Shown here in pieces: positions 42,847 to 52,438 of a stretch of DNA of 64,000 bases (the first letter of the stretch is position 1; each line of letters opens with the position of its first letter). Under the pieces are notes generated by a model, which saw nothing but the letters and a program-made list of their open reading frames with translations, was not told the origin of the DNA and did not search any database. Both the position numbers and the translations under genes were made by a program. Source of the stretch: Bartonella machadoae (GTDB lineage Bacteria > Pseudomonadota > Alphaproteobacteria > Rhizobiales > Rhizobiaceae); assembly GCF_022559585.1 (NCBI RefSeq), contig NZ_CP087114.1:2302501-2366500 (forward strand), given 5' to 3'.

Positions 42847-43656
42847 TTACTTTGAGAAATCAAAGAGAGTTTGTACTGGAACATGATCTGAAGGTTGCTT
42901 CCATCCCCGTGCCCTACGAAAAATTTCAAGATCAGCAACAAAAGGTGCTAAATCTGGAGAAGACCAAATATGGTCAAGCCTCCGTCCACGATCAGCAAGT
43001 GCCCAATCGCGTGCACGATAACTCCACCATGTATAAAGCTTGGTCGGAACAGGAATATGCCTCCGCATCAAATCAACCCAGCCACCTTGGCAACACAGAG
43101 CTTGTAAACGCTCTGTTTCAACGGGTGTATGACTTACAACCTTCAACAATTGCTTATGAGACCAAACATCCTCTGGCAAAGGTGCAATATTTAAATCACC
43201 CAGCAAAAGAGAAGAAAGCCCTTTGCCCTGATCCGCTTGTATAGAAGACATTTCTTCTAAAAAATCAAGTTTATGACGGAATTTCTCATTGACTTCCACA
43301 TCAGGCACATCACCCCCAGCAGGAACATAAAAATTGTGAATTTGTACATCTCTACCACAAATTTCAACAACCACTGAAAGATAACGACAATCTTGTTTTT
43401 GACAAAAGAAGCGCTTTTCGACAGCCTTAAAAGGCAAACGTGAAACAATTGCGACACCGTTATAAGATTTTTGCCCACTCAAAGCGATATGCTTATATCC
43501 CGCTGCTTCAAAAGCCTCGATTGGAAAAAGAGCATCTGGACATTTTGTCTCCTGTAGACACAAAATATCTACAGGAAAGAGATCCAAATATTGAAAAACC
43601 TGTGCAAGACGCAAACGGATAGAGTTAATATTCCAAGTAGCAATACGAAAGAGCAT
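42847..43656 (-). CDS. xth: Exodeoxyribonuclease III
   Basis: An AP endonuclease/3'-5' exonuclease of base-excision repair. The 269-residue product begins MLFRIATWNINSIRLRL, with the metal-binding glutamate in LCLQETKCPD, the YNGVAIVSR block, LLGDLNIAP, and the catalytic histidine near the C-terminus in PSDHVPVQTLF. The start at 43656 is the family start; an in-frame ATG five codons upstream is less likely. It is followed by a 125-base gap before the efflux operon and lies downstream of the LolA-like gene on the same strand. Confidence 0.94.
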   Translation of the reverse strand: MLFRIATWNINSIRLRLAQVFQYLDLFPVDILCLQETKCPDALFPIEAFEAAGYKHIALSGQKSYNGVAIVSRLPFKAVEKRFFCQKQDCRYLSVVVEICGRDVQIHNFYVPAGGDVPDVEVNEKFRHKLDFLEEMSSIQADQGKGLSSLLLGDLNIAPLPEDVWSHKQLLKVVSHTPVETERLQALCCQGGWVDLMRRHIPVPTKLYTWWSYRARDWALADRGRRLDHIWSSPDLAPFVADLEIFRRARGWKQPSDHVPVQTLFDFSK

Positions 43657-43685
43657 CTGTTTGAATTCCAATGATGTAACACAAA

Positions 43686-43715
43686 CTATTTCTTTGCCGG
43701 CTATTTCTTTGCCGG
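43686..43715. repeat. Perfect 15-bp tandem duplication at the lolA stop codon
   Basis: CTATTTCTTTGCCGG occurs at 43686-43700 and again at 43701-43715. On the coding strand each copy encodes PAKK plus a TAG stop, so the duplication is silent: translation ends at the first of two identical stop codons. Confidence 0.95.
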
Positions 43716-44309
43716 AAGTGTAAACATCCCGTCAGCGAACCTCACGCCCGTGCGTACATTCATAACCTGAACTGTTGTTTCTAAATTCTGTTGATCAACA
43801 ATTGTCCATTGGCGTAAAGCCGTGCCTTTAGCATCAAACACCATTCTTATTTGCCCAGGCCCAATGCTTTTATCACGCAGAACAATTGTCACCGCCCCTG
43901 GATCTTCACGAAAAGCCACCAAACGCCCTGATGAAACGTCGATTTTATCATCTAACAGAAACTTCATTGGTGTTTGCAAAAGCTGTGAAAAATTCCACGT
44001 ATTGAGAGCACGATTATTAATTCCTACGAACTGACCATCTGCAATAATCTGTAAGGGTGTTTTTTTATAAATGAAACGAATTTTTCCTGGACGCTCTAAA
44101 TAAAATGTCCCCTGAGACATTTTCCCCTTTGGACTAAACTGAATAAAATCCCCCGTCATTGTTTTAATGGCCGCAAAGCGATTCACAACATTCTGCGCCC
44201 TTACCACTTTATTGGATGATTGCGAAAAAGTAGGAAAAGCGAAGCAACAAAAGAGAATCATTGCAACCAACCCAAAGATTCTTCTTTGTGGTAAAAAAGG
44301 CGTTTTCAT
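43701..44309 (-). CDS. LolA-like outer-membrane lipoprotein carrier
   Basis: A 202-residue periplasmic protein with a signal peptide (about 1-30, LVAMILFCCFAFPTFSQ) and the LolA fold: NRFAAIKTMTGDFIQFSPKG, GTFYLERPGKIRFIYKKTP, QIIADGQFVGI and RMVFDAKGTALRQWTI. LolA-type carriers ferry lipoproteins from LolCDE to the outer membrane. Its place between ftsK and xth is the standard rhizobial arrangement. The stop codon lies inside a perfect 15-bp tandem repeat, so the C-terminus PAKK is encoded again just after the stop. The ATG has GGGGAG upstream. Confidence 0.88.
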   Translation of the reverse strand: MKTPFLPQRRIFGLVAMILFCCFAFPTFSQSSNKVVRAQNVVNRFAAIKTMTGDFIQFSPKGKMSQGTFYLERPGKIRFIYKKTPLQIIADGQFVGINNRALNTWNFSQLLQTPMKFLLDDKIDVSSGRLVAFREDPGAVTIVLRDKSIGPGQIRMVFDAKGTALRQWTIVDQQNLETTVQVMNVRTGVRFADGMFTLPAKK

Positions 44310-44418
44310 AGAAAATGCTCCCCAGAAAAATAGTTTTGTTTTATAATAGAATAATCAATAAATACCCTTCTCTAAAAGAGAAAGATATTGTTAAAAGAAA
44401 CTATCAAAAGATTTTATT

Positions 44419-46848
44419 TTAAAAGCGTTCTTCCTCAGCAGGTATCAAAATTTCTCGTTTTCCTGCATGATTTGCTGCGCTAATAATCCCCTCTTCTTCC
44501 ATTCGTTCAATCAATGAAGCCGCACGATTATATCCAATACCTAAACGGCGTTGAATATAAGAAGTTGAAGCCTTACGATCACGCAAAACGATAGCAACCG
44601 CTTGACTATAAGGATCATCGGCTGCCGGAGAAGCCGAAGCAACATCCGCGTCATTTTCTGCAATATCCTGCGTAATGGTCTCCAAATAATCAGGAAGTCC
44701 TTGTGCTTTGAGATGCGCGACAACTTGCTCCACTTCATCATCAGCCACAAAAGGCCCATGCACACGTTGAACACGCCCTCCTCCCATCATGAACAGCATG
44801 TCTCCTTGCCCCAACAATTGCTCCGCCCCCTGCTCACCAAGAATTGTTCGGCTATCAATTTTTGAACTAACAGAAAAAGAAATACGTGTTGGAAAATTGG
44901 CTTTAATCGTTCCGGTAATGACATCCACCGAAGGGCGCTGTGTTGCCATAATCACATGGATACCAGCGGCACGCGCCATTTGTGCAAGGCGTTGAACCGC
45001 ACCTTCAATGTCTTTACCAGCCACCATCATCAAATCGGCCATTTCATCAATAATGACAACGATATAAGGCATAGGACGAAAATCCAGTGTTTCTGTTTCA
45101 TAAAGGGGCTCACCAGTTTCATGATCAAACCCGACTTGAATTGTACGCGTCATTGTCTCCCCCTGACTTTCTGCTTCCTTAAGACGTGCATTAAAGCCAT
45201 CAATATTGCGCACACCAAGTTTTGACATTTTACTATAGCGTTCTTCCATTTCACGAACAGCCCATTTCAGTGCAATCACTGCTTTTTTAGGGTCCGTTAC
45301 CACGGGTGTTAACAAATGAGGAATGCCATCATAAACTGAAAGTTCAAGCATTTTCGGATCAACCATAATGAGACGGCATTGTTCAGGTGTCATCCGATAA
45401 AGCAACGATAAAATCATAGTATTAATGGCCACAGACTTTCCCGATCCCGTTGTCCCCGCAACCAAAAGATGGGGCATTTTTGCTAAATCCGCAATAACCG
45501 CTTCACCACCGATTGTCTTTCCCAAAGCAAGACCTAATTTCGCTTTACTCTCCATAAATTCTTGCGCTTGCAAAATATCGCGCAAATAAACCATCTCACG
45601 CCTTGCATTGGGCAATTCTATTCCAATTACATTGCGCCCAGGCACCACCGCAACACGCGCGGAAATTGCCCGCATCGAGCGGGCAATATCATCTGCCAAA
45701 CCAATAATACGAGAAGATTTAATACCAGCAGCCGGTTCAAATTCATACAAAGTGACCACCGGACCAGGACGTGCATCAATCATTTTTCCCTTGACACCAA
45801 AATCCAACAAGACCCCTTCCAATTCATGAGAATTGGCTTTTAAGGCAGCAGGCGAAAGTTTAGCATCCCTCGCAGTTGGTGGAGAAACCGCAAGATAATC
45901 CAAAAGAGGAAGCAGAAAACGACCATTTGAAGAAGCCTTTAAAGGCTTAAAAACAGTTTTTTTAAGAGGAGGAGTCTTCTCTTGCTTTTCCTGACATTTT
46001 GCTTGTTCATCCAAGAAAATGGGTTCAATGCGATCTAAGGACTGTTCGCGACGCTTAGAGTGCCTTTTGATGGAAAAAAGGCGAAAAAAACGCGCTTGTA
46101 AAAAATACAAAAGATGTAAAATCGCTCCCAAAGTTGTAACAAAAAAACCATGCCGCGCCCCCTCTTCAACTTCTATATCTTCTGTTTCATCAAAGAGAGG
46201 AGCAACCACTTCATTTTTTGCGACATTTTTTACTTTTCTTTTCCTTGTTTTGCGTCGCCATACCACATTGCCTGCAAAAGCAGCCACAAACAAACCCAAA
46301 ACACTCCCACCAAGACCCAACAGAAATTTCTGAAATGGAGAAAACAGGACAGGAAAAACTGCATAAACAGCAGTTAAAGCTTTATCACCCAAAAGACCTC
46401 CCAAACCCATTGGCAATGGCCAATATGTAAAGGCAGCAATCGGTGTCATAAGGGCAAAAGAAATTAAAAAACAAATCGTTGAAATCACCCATAAAAAAAG
46501 GCGAAAAATCAAATTGTGGATATCCTTTTGTGCTAACAAAAGAAACGACCAAAATAATGGTGGTAACAAAACACCAAGACTTGCCAAACCAAAAAACTGC
46601 ATGACAAAATCTGAAAAAATTGCCCCAGGCCACCCCATAAAGTTTGTAACACGATTTGTATTTGCATGCGTCAAAGAAGGATCGGCAGCATTCCACGTTG
46701 CTAAAGCGAAAACGCAAAAAATAAAGAAACCCAAAAGCCCAAGCCCAATGAAAACACCAATTTGGCGTAAAAACATTTCAATAAGCCGCGAGCCATAAGG
46801 TTTTTGTGCTTCTAATAAATCATAAGGTGGAGAACTTTCCTGCATCAT
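44419..46848 (-). CDS. ftsK: DNA translocase FtsK
   Basis: A septal DNA pump that clears and aligns chromosomes at division. About 809 residues: four N-terminal membrane helices (within residues 30-200), a short charged linker, and the RecA-like motor with Walker A GTTGSGKS (about 460) and Walker B IVVIIDEMADLMMV. The C-terminal winged-helix gamma domain (DPYSQAVAIVLRDRKAST, then YIQRRLGIGYNRAA) reads KOPS polarity sequences. I use the first ATG of the ATGATG pair at 46848; a TTG five codons earlier is open too. The linker is short compared with E. coli FtsK, as is usual in alphaproteobacteria. Confidence 0.95.
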   Translation of the reverse strand: MMQESSPPYDLLEAQKPYGSRLIEMFLRQIGVFIGLGLLGFFIFCVFALATWNAADPSLTHANTNRVTNFMGWPGAIFSDFVMQFFGLASLGVLLPPLFWSFLLLAQKDIHNLIFRLFLWVISTICFLISFALMTPIAAFTYWPLPMGLGGLLGDKALTAVYAVFPVLFSPFQKFLLGLGGSVLGLFVAAFAGNVVWRRKTRKRKVKNVAKNEVVAPLFDETEDIEVEEGARHGFFVTTLGAILHLLYFLQARFFRLFSIKRHSKRREQSLDRIEPIFLDEQAKCQEKQEKTPPLKKTVFKPLKASSNGRFLLPLLDYLAVSPPTARDAKLSPAALKANSHELEGVLLDFGVKGKMIDARPGPVVTLYEFEPAAGIKSSRIIGLADDIARSMRAISARVAVVPGRNVIGIELPNARREMVYLRDILQAQEFMESKAKLGLALGKTIGGEAVIADLAKMPHLLVAGTTGSGKSVAINTMILSLLYRMTPEQCRLIMVDPKMLELSVYDGIPHLLTPVVTDPKKAVIALKWAVREMEERYSKMSKLGVRNIDGFNARLKEAESQGETMTRTIQVGFDHETGEPLYETETLDFRPMPYIVVIIDEMADLMMVAGKDIEGAVQRLAQMARAAGIHVIMATQRPSVDVITGTIKANFPTRISFSVSSKIDSRTILGEQGAEQLLGQGDMLFMMGGGRVQRVHGPFVADDEVEQVVAHLKAQGLPDYLETITQDIAENDADVASASPAADDPYSQAVAIVLRDRKASTSYIQRRLGIGYNRAASLIERMEEEGIISAANHAGKREILIPAEEERF

Positions 46849-47335
46849 CAATTCCAAATACAAAACCTTCGTATTAAAGCCTTACCTTCGCATTAAAGCG
46901 TTATAAAATTATGACTACAAAATATTAACACAGTTTTAACTATCATCATTATAACAGCTTCCTTGCCCTCGATACAGTTTCCTCTCCTCTAATAATGCCG
47001 CAAAACATTATCCCTCAAGACAGTATGTTGTGAAACACATTCATACACAGTAAAAATACCATAGAATTTCTGTTTGATGTCAGTTTTCTTTTGCATCAAC
47101 AAATGGAGAAGTGTAAAGTTGATAAGAATATTGAGAGTAAAATTTGCCCAATAGGATTATAAATGTAGGATTGTAAATCTAGATCACACTCAGTGATTGG
47201 CAGGAGAAAAAACCAAGAAGAACCAACCATCTCTAGACCAGCGTGAGAATACAACCTTCGTCCTTTAGATGGAAAGGAACAAAGAAGAAATTAAAAGAAT
47301 GAAAGAAAGTTATCCCTTTTAAGAACCAACAAACA
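46849..47335. other. Divergent promoter region between ftsK and the Ubi hydroxylase gene
   Basis: About 490 bases between divergent genes. A near-repeat of CTTCG(T/C)ATTAAAGC sits at about 46868 and 46886. I cannot assign promoters with certainty and see no gene. Confidence 0.35.
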
Positions 47336-48631
47336 ATGGAACAAAATATTGTGCACCCTCATCTCAATAAAAATGACAAAGCGAATAGAAAAATAAAACC
47401 CCATAAAAATGTAAAGCAATGCGATATTCTCATTGCTGGAGGAGCTGCTGTTGGTCTTACTTTAGCAATAGCACTCAAACAATCAGCTCCTGAACTGAAA
47501 ATTAATATTGTTGATGCGACTTCTCAAGAAGACCTTCCTGCTTCGAACTTACGAACCATCGCCCTTGCTGCTGCTTCTATTCGTATGTTAAAACAATTGC
47601 AATGTTGGGAACATATAGAACCCTATACTCAACCCATTCATTCAATGATCATTACAGATGCATGCGCAGCTGACCCTGTCAAACCAACACTTTTAACTTT
47701 TGAAGGCGATATCACCCCCAATGAACCCTTTGCCACTATGATAGAACAAAGAGAGCTTATCAACGCTTTAAAAAAGCGTATAAAAGATCTCGATATCACT
47801 GTCATTGCAAACATGCGCGCTGTTGATTTCTATCAAGAAGACCAACATACCACTGTCACTTTAAGCAATGAAGACATTTGGCAAACAAAGTTACTGATTG
47901 CCGCCGACGGAGCACATTCAAAATTACGTGAAAAAGCAGGACTTAAAAACTTTTCTCATCGCTATAAACAAACAGCCATCATCTGCACCATTGAACATGA
48001 AAAACCCCATCATGGACAAGCAACGCAACATTTCTTACCTGCTGGACCTTTTGCTCTTCTCCCTCTCACAGGCAACAGATCTGCCATTGTATGGAATGAA
48101 TACCATAAAACTGCGCAATATTACCTCAAAGCTGACGCTGTTATTTTTGAAACAGAACTGGAAAAACGCATAGGTCACCGATTTGGCAAACTCTCTTGGA
48201 ATGGAGAGCGTCAAGCTTTTCCCTTGCGCCTTTCTTTAACACGTCACTGTATTAAATCTCGTTTTGCTCTCGTTGGTGATGCTGCCCACACAATCCATCC
48301 CCTTGCCGGACAAGGACTCAATTTAGGATTACGCGATAGTGCCGCGCTTGCCGAAGTTCTTATCGAAACAGCACGATTAGGCCTCGACATCGGATCCCTT
48401 ACAACCCTAGAACGCTATCAAAGTTGGCGACGTTTTGAAACTGTACGTATGGCTTTAAGCAATGACTGGATTAATAGACTCTTTTCTAATGACAATCTCT
48501 TCTTGCGCATGCTTCGTGATACTGGTCTTGGAATTGTCAATCAAACGCCAAAAATAAAAAAATACTTCATTCAAGAAGCTTCTGGTCTTACCCCTAATGC
48601 TCCACGTCTCTTGCTTGGACTCCCACTTTAA
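47336..48631 (+). CDS. UbiH/COQ6-family FAD-dependent ubiquinone-biosynthesis hydroxylase
   Basis: A 431-residue flavin monooxygenase that hydroxylates a ring position in ubiquinone synthesis. The N-terminal dinucleotide fold is DILIAGGAAVGLTLAIALKQ (about 30-49; GGAAVG in place of the more common GGGPVG), the middle contains LLIAADGAHSKLREKAG (the DG motif), and the second FAD motif is FALVGDAAHTIHPLAGQGLNLGL. The position of hydroxylation (UbiH, UbiF, UbiI or UbiL type) cannot be settled from sequence alone. A ~28-residue polar Asn/Lys/His-rich lead precedes the fold. A hairpin terminator follows. Confidence 0.88.
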   Translation: MEQNIVHPHLNKNDKANRKIKPHKNVKQCDILIAGGAAVGLTLAIALKQSAPELKINIVDATSQEDLPASNLRTIALAAASIRMLKQLQCWEHIEPYTQPIHSMIITDACAADPVKPTLLTFEGDITPNEPFATMIEQRELINALKKRIKDLDITVIANMRAVDFYQEDQHTTVTLSNEDIWQTKLLIAADGAHSKLREKAGLKNFSHRYKQTAIICTIEHEKPHHGQATQHFLPAGPFALLPLTGNRSAIVWNEYHKTAQYYLKADAVIFETELEKRIGHRFGKLSWNGERQAFPLRLSLTRHCIKSRFALVGDAAHTIHPLAGQGLNLGLRDSAALAEVLIETARLGLDIGSLTTLERYQSWRRFETVRMALSNDWINRLFSNDNLFLRMLRDTGLGIVNQTPKIKKYFIQEASGLTPNAPRLLLGLPL

Positions 48632-48656
48632 GGAAAATAAATAAAAATTCTCCTGT

Positions 48657-48695
48657 TCCATTTTTTACAATTAGTAAAAATGGAGGTTCTTTTTC
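48657..48695 (+). terminator. Probable terminator of the Ubi hydroxylase gene
   Basis: TCCATTTTTTAC (48657-48668) pairs with GTAAAAATGGA (48674-48684) with one bulged T, followed by GGTTCTTTTTC. It begins 26 bases after the stop codon. Confidence 0.6.
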
Positions 48696-49560
48696 ATCAA
48701 AATGGACCCTTTACTTATTTTTAAAGACCAAAGTTTTAAAAAAAACTACACATGACTTTAGAAAAATCTATAAATCTATACATGATATGTACAAAAAGTT
48801 AGCCACATCCTTTTATCACGGTTTTCCATACACGATACGCACAACCACGCAGCTCCCACACAATAAAAGGAAACAAACAAAAACCCAAAAAATTGCACCT
48901 TTTATTTTAAACACGCTCATAAATTCCATTACACGGATAATGAAATTTAAAAACTAACACTTCACACTATGTCACGAAATTATATTAAGACCGATATTAG
49001 CCATAAAAAATTTTGTTTTTTAAATAGTTTCTCATCAGAATCACATGAACAATAAAAAGATAAAATGTGATTCTCAATATATATAATTAAAAAATCAGAC
49101 TTAAACTTATAAAAGCAACAGACTCATGGTGCAGCAGTATTCAAAAATATCAGGACTTGTGTCTAACAATATATTTATTCAGTCAGTAATTTATAAATTA
49201 TACATAGAGGAATTAGCCCCTTGAATACGATAAGATTCATCTCTTTCAATCCTGTTATGACAATTCAAGAAAAACCATTCGCTTTCGCATTACAAGAGAA
49301 CAGCGTATAAACACAACTCTTTAAGAGAAAGAATAAAACGCTTCTTATCCATCATCTTTATAGACAACGCACTGTATTGATAGGATAACGTGTTAAAATG
49401 TTGTGTAATCAAATAAAGCTATAAAAATATACAAATTCATTCAAACGAAAAGAGTATATCTTCATCATAACCAGTGTTTTATTCTATTTACGTGCTTAAA
49501 TTACATCAGATTGTTACAACATATTGATTTACAATGATAATTTATCTTTTTGCATGTTGA
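48696..49560. other. Gene-poor AT-rich region
   Basis: About 865 bases without any supported gene, tRNA or repeat. It separates the core genes from the integrase relic and the trw locus. Confidence 0.4.
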
Positions 49561-49698
49561 ATGAGACCCCCGAATATTGTAAGATGCTCTCATCTCAAAT
49601 CATTTCATTTTGTATCAATTAAAGTCACTTACTTGCACGTCATAAGTGGGGGTATCGTGTAAGTAAAAAACTCTAAAGAAAGGAGCCAAAATACCTTA

Positions 49699-50575
49699 AT
49701 GAATCGTCTCAATACCAAAAACAGTCGTAACATTGGGGGCCAGTAAAAAGTATGATGGCGCCGATTTGTACCTTCATAAGCGTAAAGATGGTGGTGCTCT
49801 ATGGTTTTTACGCTATACCATCCACGCGCGCCATCGTGAAATGAACTTCTGTGCCTTAAGAAAGATCTCTTTAAAAAAAGCGCGTGAATGTGCAACTGGG
49901 TGGCGTTCTATTTTACATAAGGGTCGTGACCCCATTAAAGAGAACGTGAGAAACAAAAACGTGAAGCAATGCACAATCTCTATTATTTAAAAGATAGTGC
50001 TCTTGTTGCTTTTGAAAGCCGTAAAGCAGAATTAAAAAATGATGGTAAAAATGGTGAGTAGTTTTCACCTTTAAAAATTCATATTTTTTCTAAATTAGGT
50101 TGTCTACCGGTCTCAGAAATCACGCAAACTGATACGCAATGTGCTCGCTCCTATCTGGCTTACAAAAGCTGCAACAGCCCGTAGAACTCTCATCCGCCTT
50201 AATCTTTGTCTTAAATATGCTGCTACCTTGGGATTAGAGGTTGACCTACAAGCAACAGCAAAAGCATATGCGCTCTCAGAAAAACAACGCCACAAAGTCA
50301 AAAACATGTCTGCTATGGATTGGAAAGATATACCGGCTTTTTATAAAACACTCTGCAAAACAACACCCCTAACACAATTGGCTTTACGCCTGCTTATTTT
50401 GACAGGTGTTCATACCACTCCTTGCGTCATATCCATAAAGATCAGATTAAAGATGCTATATGAACCGCCCCTGCTGGGAATAAAGAGCACACTGTCTAAG
50501 TTGATACCCTTCGCTGTTCTTTTACCTTACAAACATTTCCTATGTAAATGCCTCAGCCCCACATCTAACTGAAAT
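49699..50575 (+). pseudogene. Broken tyrosine integrase (copy D, longest relic)
   Basis: Two pieces of one P4-type phage/island integrase. The first (about 49733-49945) encodes KKYDGADLYLHKRKDGGALW and later LRKISLKKARECATGWRSIL and GRDPIKE, the N-terminal arm-binding domain. The second (about 50141-50560), in another frame, encodes the core-binding region and start of the catalytic domain: LKYAATLGLEVDLQATAKAY, KQRHKVKNMSAMDWKDIPAF and LTQLALRLLILTGVHT, the last being the region of the first catalytic arginine, which reads H instead of the expected R. The C-terminal HxxR...Y part is missing. The gene cannot be functional. It sits directly left of the trw locus. Confidence 0.8.
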
Positions 50576-50617
50576 TAACCAAAAAGTGAGAAAGACTATT
50601 CCGAAGTAATATGTGTC

Positions 50618-50905
50618 TTATGTTACTTCTAATTCTTCAAGCGTATACCCATTCTCTAACCATTCTTTAATCCACTTAGGTCTACGGCCACGCCCATTCC
50701 ACAATTCCCATTGGTTATTGGGATTTCTATAATGACGTTCTTTATTAACAAGATCAGCGATATTAATTCCATGTGCACTAGCGATTTCAAGAATTTTCCG
50801 CCGTGCATTTTGCTTTTCTTTTGCTTGCCGTTTTTTTAATTCCACCTCAATTTGGGTACGCATTTCTTGTAATTCATCAAAATTCATATTTTTGAGATTA
50901 TTCAC
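50618..50905 (-). CDS. H-NS-family nucleoid protein beside the trw locus
   Basis: A 95-residue DNA-binding protein. The N-terminal half is a coiled coil (FDELQEMRTQIEVELKKRQ onward) for oligomerisation; the C-terminal half has the H-NS core YRNPNNQWELWNGRGRRPKW, with the GRGRRPKW loop that enters the minor groove of AT-rich DNA. The GTG at 50905 has a strong GGGGAG site 7 bases upstream, which fixes the start; an upstream ATG at 50956 is open but unsupported. It is transcribed away from trwN, between the integrase relic and trw, a position suited to silencing or tuning the locus. It could be the local repressor, but that is inference. Confidence 0.85.
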   Translation of the reverse strand: MNNLKNMNFDELQEMRTQIEVELKKRQAKEKQNARRKILEIASAHGINIADLVNKERHYRNPNNQWELWNGRGRRPKWIKEWLENGYTLEELEVT

Positions 50906-50938
50906 CTTATTACTCCCCTTGCAAAAAAGAATTTCATT

Positions 50939-51658
50939 ATGCCATATTTTAAACACAATTATAAACGATTTCTGCCTATTTATTATCGAAATTTAAATTA
51001 CGATAAATATATCACTCAACGGAGATGTGCTTTGAACAACGAAGAGCTATTTGTTTGTGTCTCAGTTCTCACGACCGTATCCTTTTCCAGTTTGATTACT
51101 GAAATTGGTAAGTGGGGCGTGCAAACCAAATCACACCTCTCTGACTCTTACGAACCAGTAGTCAAAAGTGAATATAAACCGCCATTTTATAAACTATGGC
51201 AATACATGATAAAGGACAAGTCCTCTACATGTAATGATAGTGTGGTTTGCCCTAACAATCGAGGTGTTTTTTACATACAGCGCTTTTCTCCTTCGCATTA
51301 CTACTCCTCAAAAAGATTTAAAAAATTAGGAAATGATGCGAAAAAATCAACCTTACTGACTCCCCCAAAAGGGTTATCTTTTAGAAAAAAGCTCTCTTTC
51401 GGTAAACAGGATAATTATAATATTGGTTGGTATAATGTGTTCAATTTTGCATCACAAATTCACATAATGAATTGGATATTATTTTGTATTAAAAATCTTC
51501 TCAAAAGAAGTGAAATTTGTATTCACAAGGCGTGTTTTAAACTGAGCAATTTCATTTCACGAATCTATAAAAATATGATGTGCCAACAATTAGAAAAGTC
51601 ACACAGAACTTATCTTTACATCAATAAGATTCTTCATCATCGGGTGTACTGCTTATGA
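50939..51658 (+). CDS. Hypothetical protein overlapping the start of trwN
   Basis: A 239-codon frame rich in Tyr, Lys, Asn and Ser that I cannot assign to a family. Its length is unlikely by chance in such AT-rich DNA, and its stop overlaps the trwN start by 4 bases (ATGA), which points to coupled translation. Against it: no ribosome binding site before the ATG at 50939, and its first 30 bases overlap sequence needed upstream of the divergent H-NS gene. The true start may be further in, for example at the internal Met in the QYMIKDK segment. One hydrophobic stretch (about residue 172, IHIMNWILFCI) is present. Confidence 0.4.
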   Translation: MPYFKHNYKRFLPIYYRNLNYDKYITQRRCALNNEELFVCVSVLTTVSFSSLITEIGKWGVQTKSHLSDSYEPVVKSEYKPPFYKLWQYMIKDKSSTCNDSVVCPNNRGVFYIQRFSPSHYYSSKRFKKLGNDAKKSTLLTPPKGLSFRKKLSFGKQDNYNIGWYNVFNFASQIHIMNWILFCIKNLLKRSEICIHKACFKLSNFISRIYKNMMCQQLEKSHRTYLYINKILHHRVYCL

Positions 51659-52305
51659 CTCTTCCAGATTTCATGACGTTTGCTGCTGTATGCGCATCTG
51701 CTGTACATCCTGCAACATTTTCAACTGTTGCTATGCAAGAATCAAAAGATGATATTTGTGCAATAAATGTGCGTGATCATTTTAAATTATCACATCAACT
51801 CTTTACATTGAAAGAAGCAATCAAAACAACTGAATATTTTGGACAAAATGAACATAATTTTGACGTAAATTGGAGGCAATTTAGTGTTCAAAGTTTGATA
51901 TTCCAAGCAATTTCAAATTTTGATGTTTTTTATCCATACAAAAATCTTAAAGTTGTGCAAACCGCTTTAACGCATTGCTATGAGCAAACGACATCAAAGT
52001 ACAGCTCTGAACAAACTGAGTTACAAGCTGTGCTCAATTTTTATAACTCGAGAAATTTTAAAAGTGGCTTTACGAATGCTTACGTTCAAAAAATTGCTTT
52101 TCATGTTGAAGGAGAAACTCATGCACTTATGAGTGGAGATTTGCAAAAATCTGTAAAACTTCATGCAACAAAGCAGGAACCACAGATTAGTGTAGATTCA
52201 CTCCCTCCTCCCTCAGAGGAATTAGCAGATGTTTTTACCCATAAAGTAGGTAGTATACGTGATGCTTTTACAGAAGAGGATCTTCCTTCATCGGAAAAGC
52301 AATAG
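51655..52305 (+). CDS. trwN: TrwN, VirB1-like lytic transglycosylase of the Trw T4SS
   Basis: A 216-residue protein that opens the peptidoglycan for assembly of the secretion channel. The start has the VirB1 pattern LPDFMTFAAVCASAVHPATF followed by VAMQESKDDICAINV, in which the glutamate of MQES is at the catalytic position of the SLT fold. The C-terminal ~50 residues are an acidic, Pro/Ser-rich tail (SLPPPSEELADVF). It is the first recognisable gene of the trw locus, in the VirB1 position as in IncW plasmid R388. Its own ribosome binding site is weak, so it may depend on the preceding frame. No obvious cleavable signal peptide. Confidence 0.82.
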   Translation: MTLPDFMTFAAVCASAVHPATFSTVAMQESKDDICAINVRDHFKLSHQLFTLKEAIKTTEYFGQNEHNFDVNWRQFSVQSLIFQAISNFDVFYPYKNLKVVQTALTHCYEQTTSKYSSEQTELQAVLNFYNSRNFKSGFTNAYVQKIAFHVEGETHALMSGDLQKSVKLHATKQEPQISVDSLPPPSEELADVFTHKVGSIRDAFTEEDLPSSEKQ

Positions 52306-52438
52306 GAGTAATGTCCACTGCATTTATGAATTAAAACTATAGTTTTGATGGAGTACGGTAATGAAAGGTAGATAAAAGGATATTAAAGCTCTAAATTAGA
52401 AGATTGTATAAAATCTTTTCTAATTGAGGGCATAAATA

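Noticed and set aside
44368..44382. Small hairpin TTCTCT-AAA-AGAGAA between lolA and ftsK
   Set aside because: Short stem and no T run on either strand; not convincing as a terminator.
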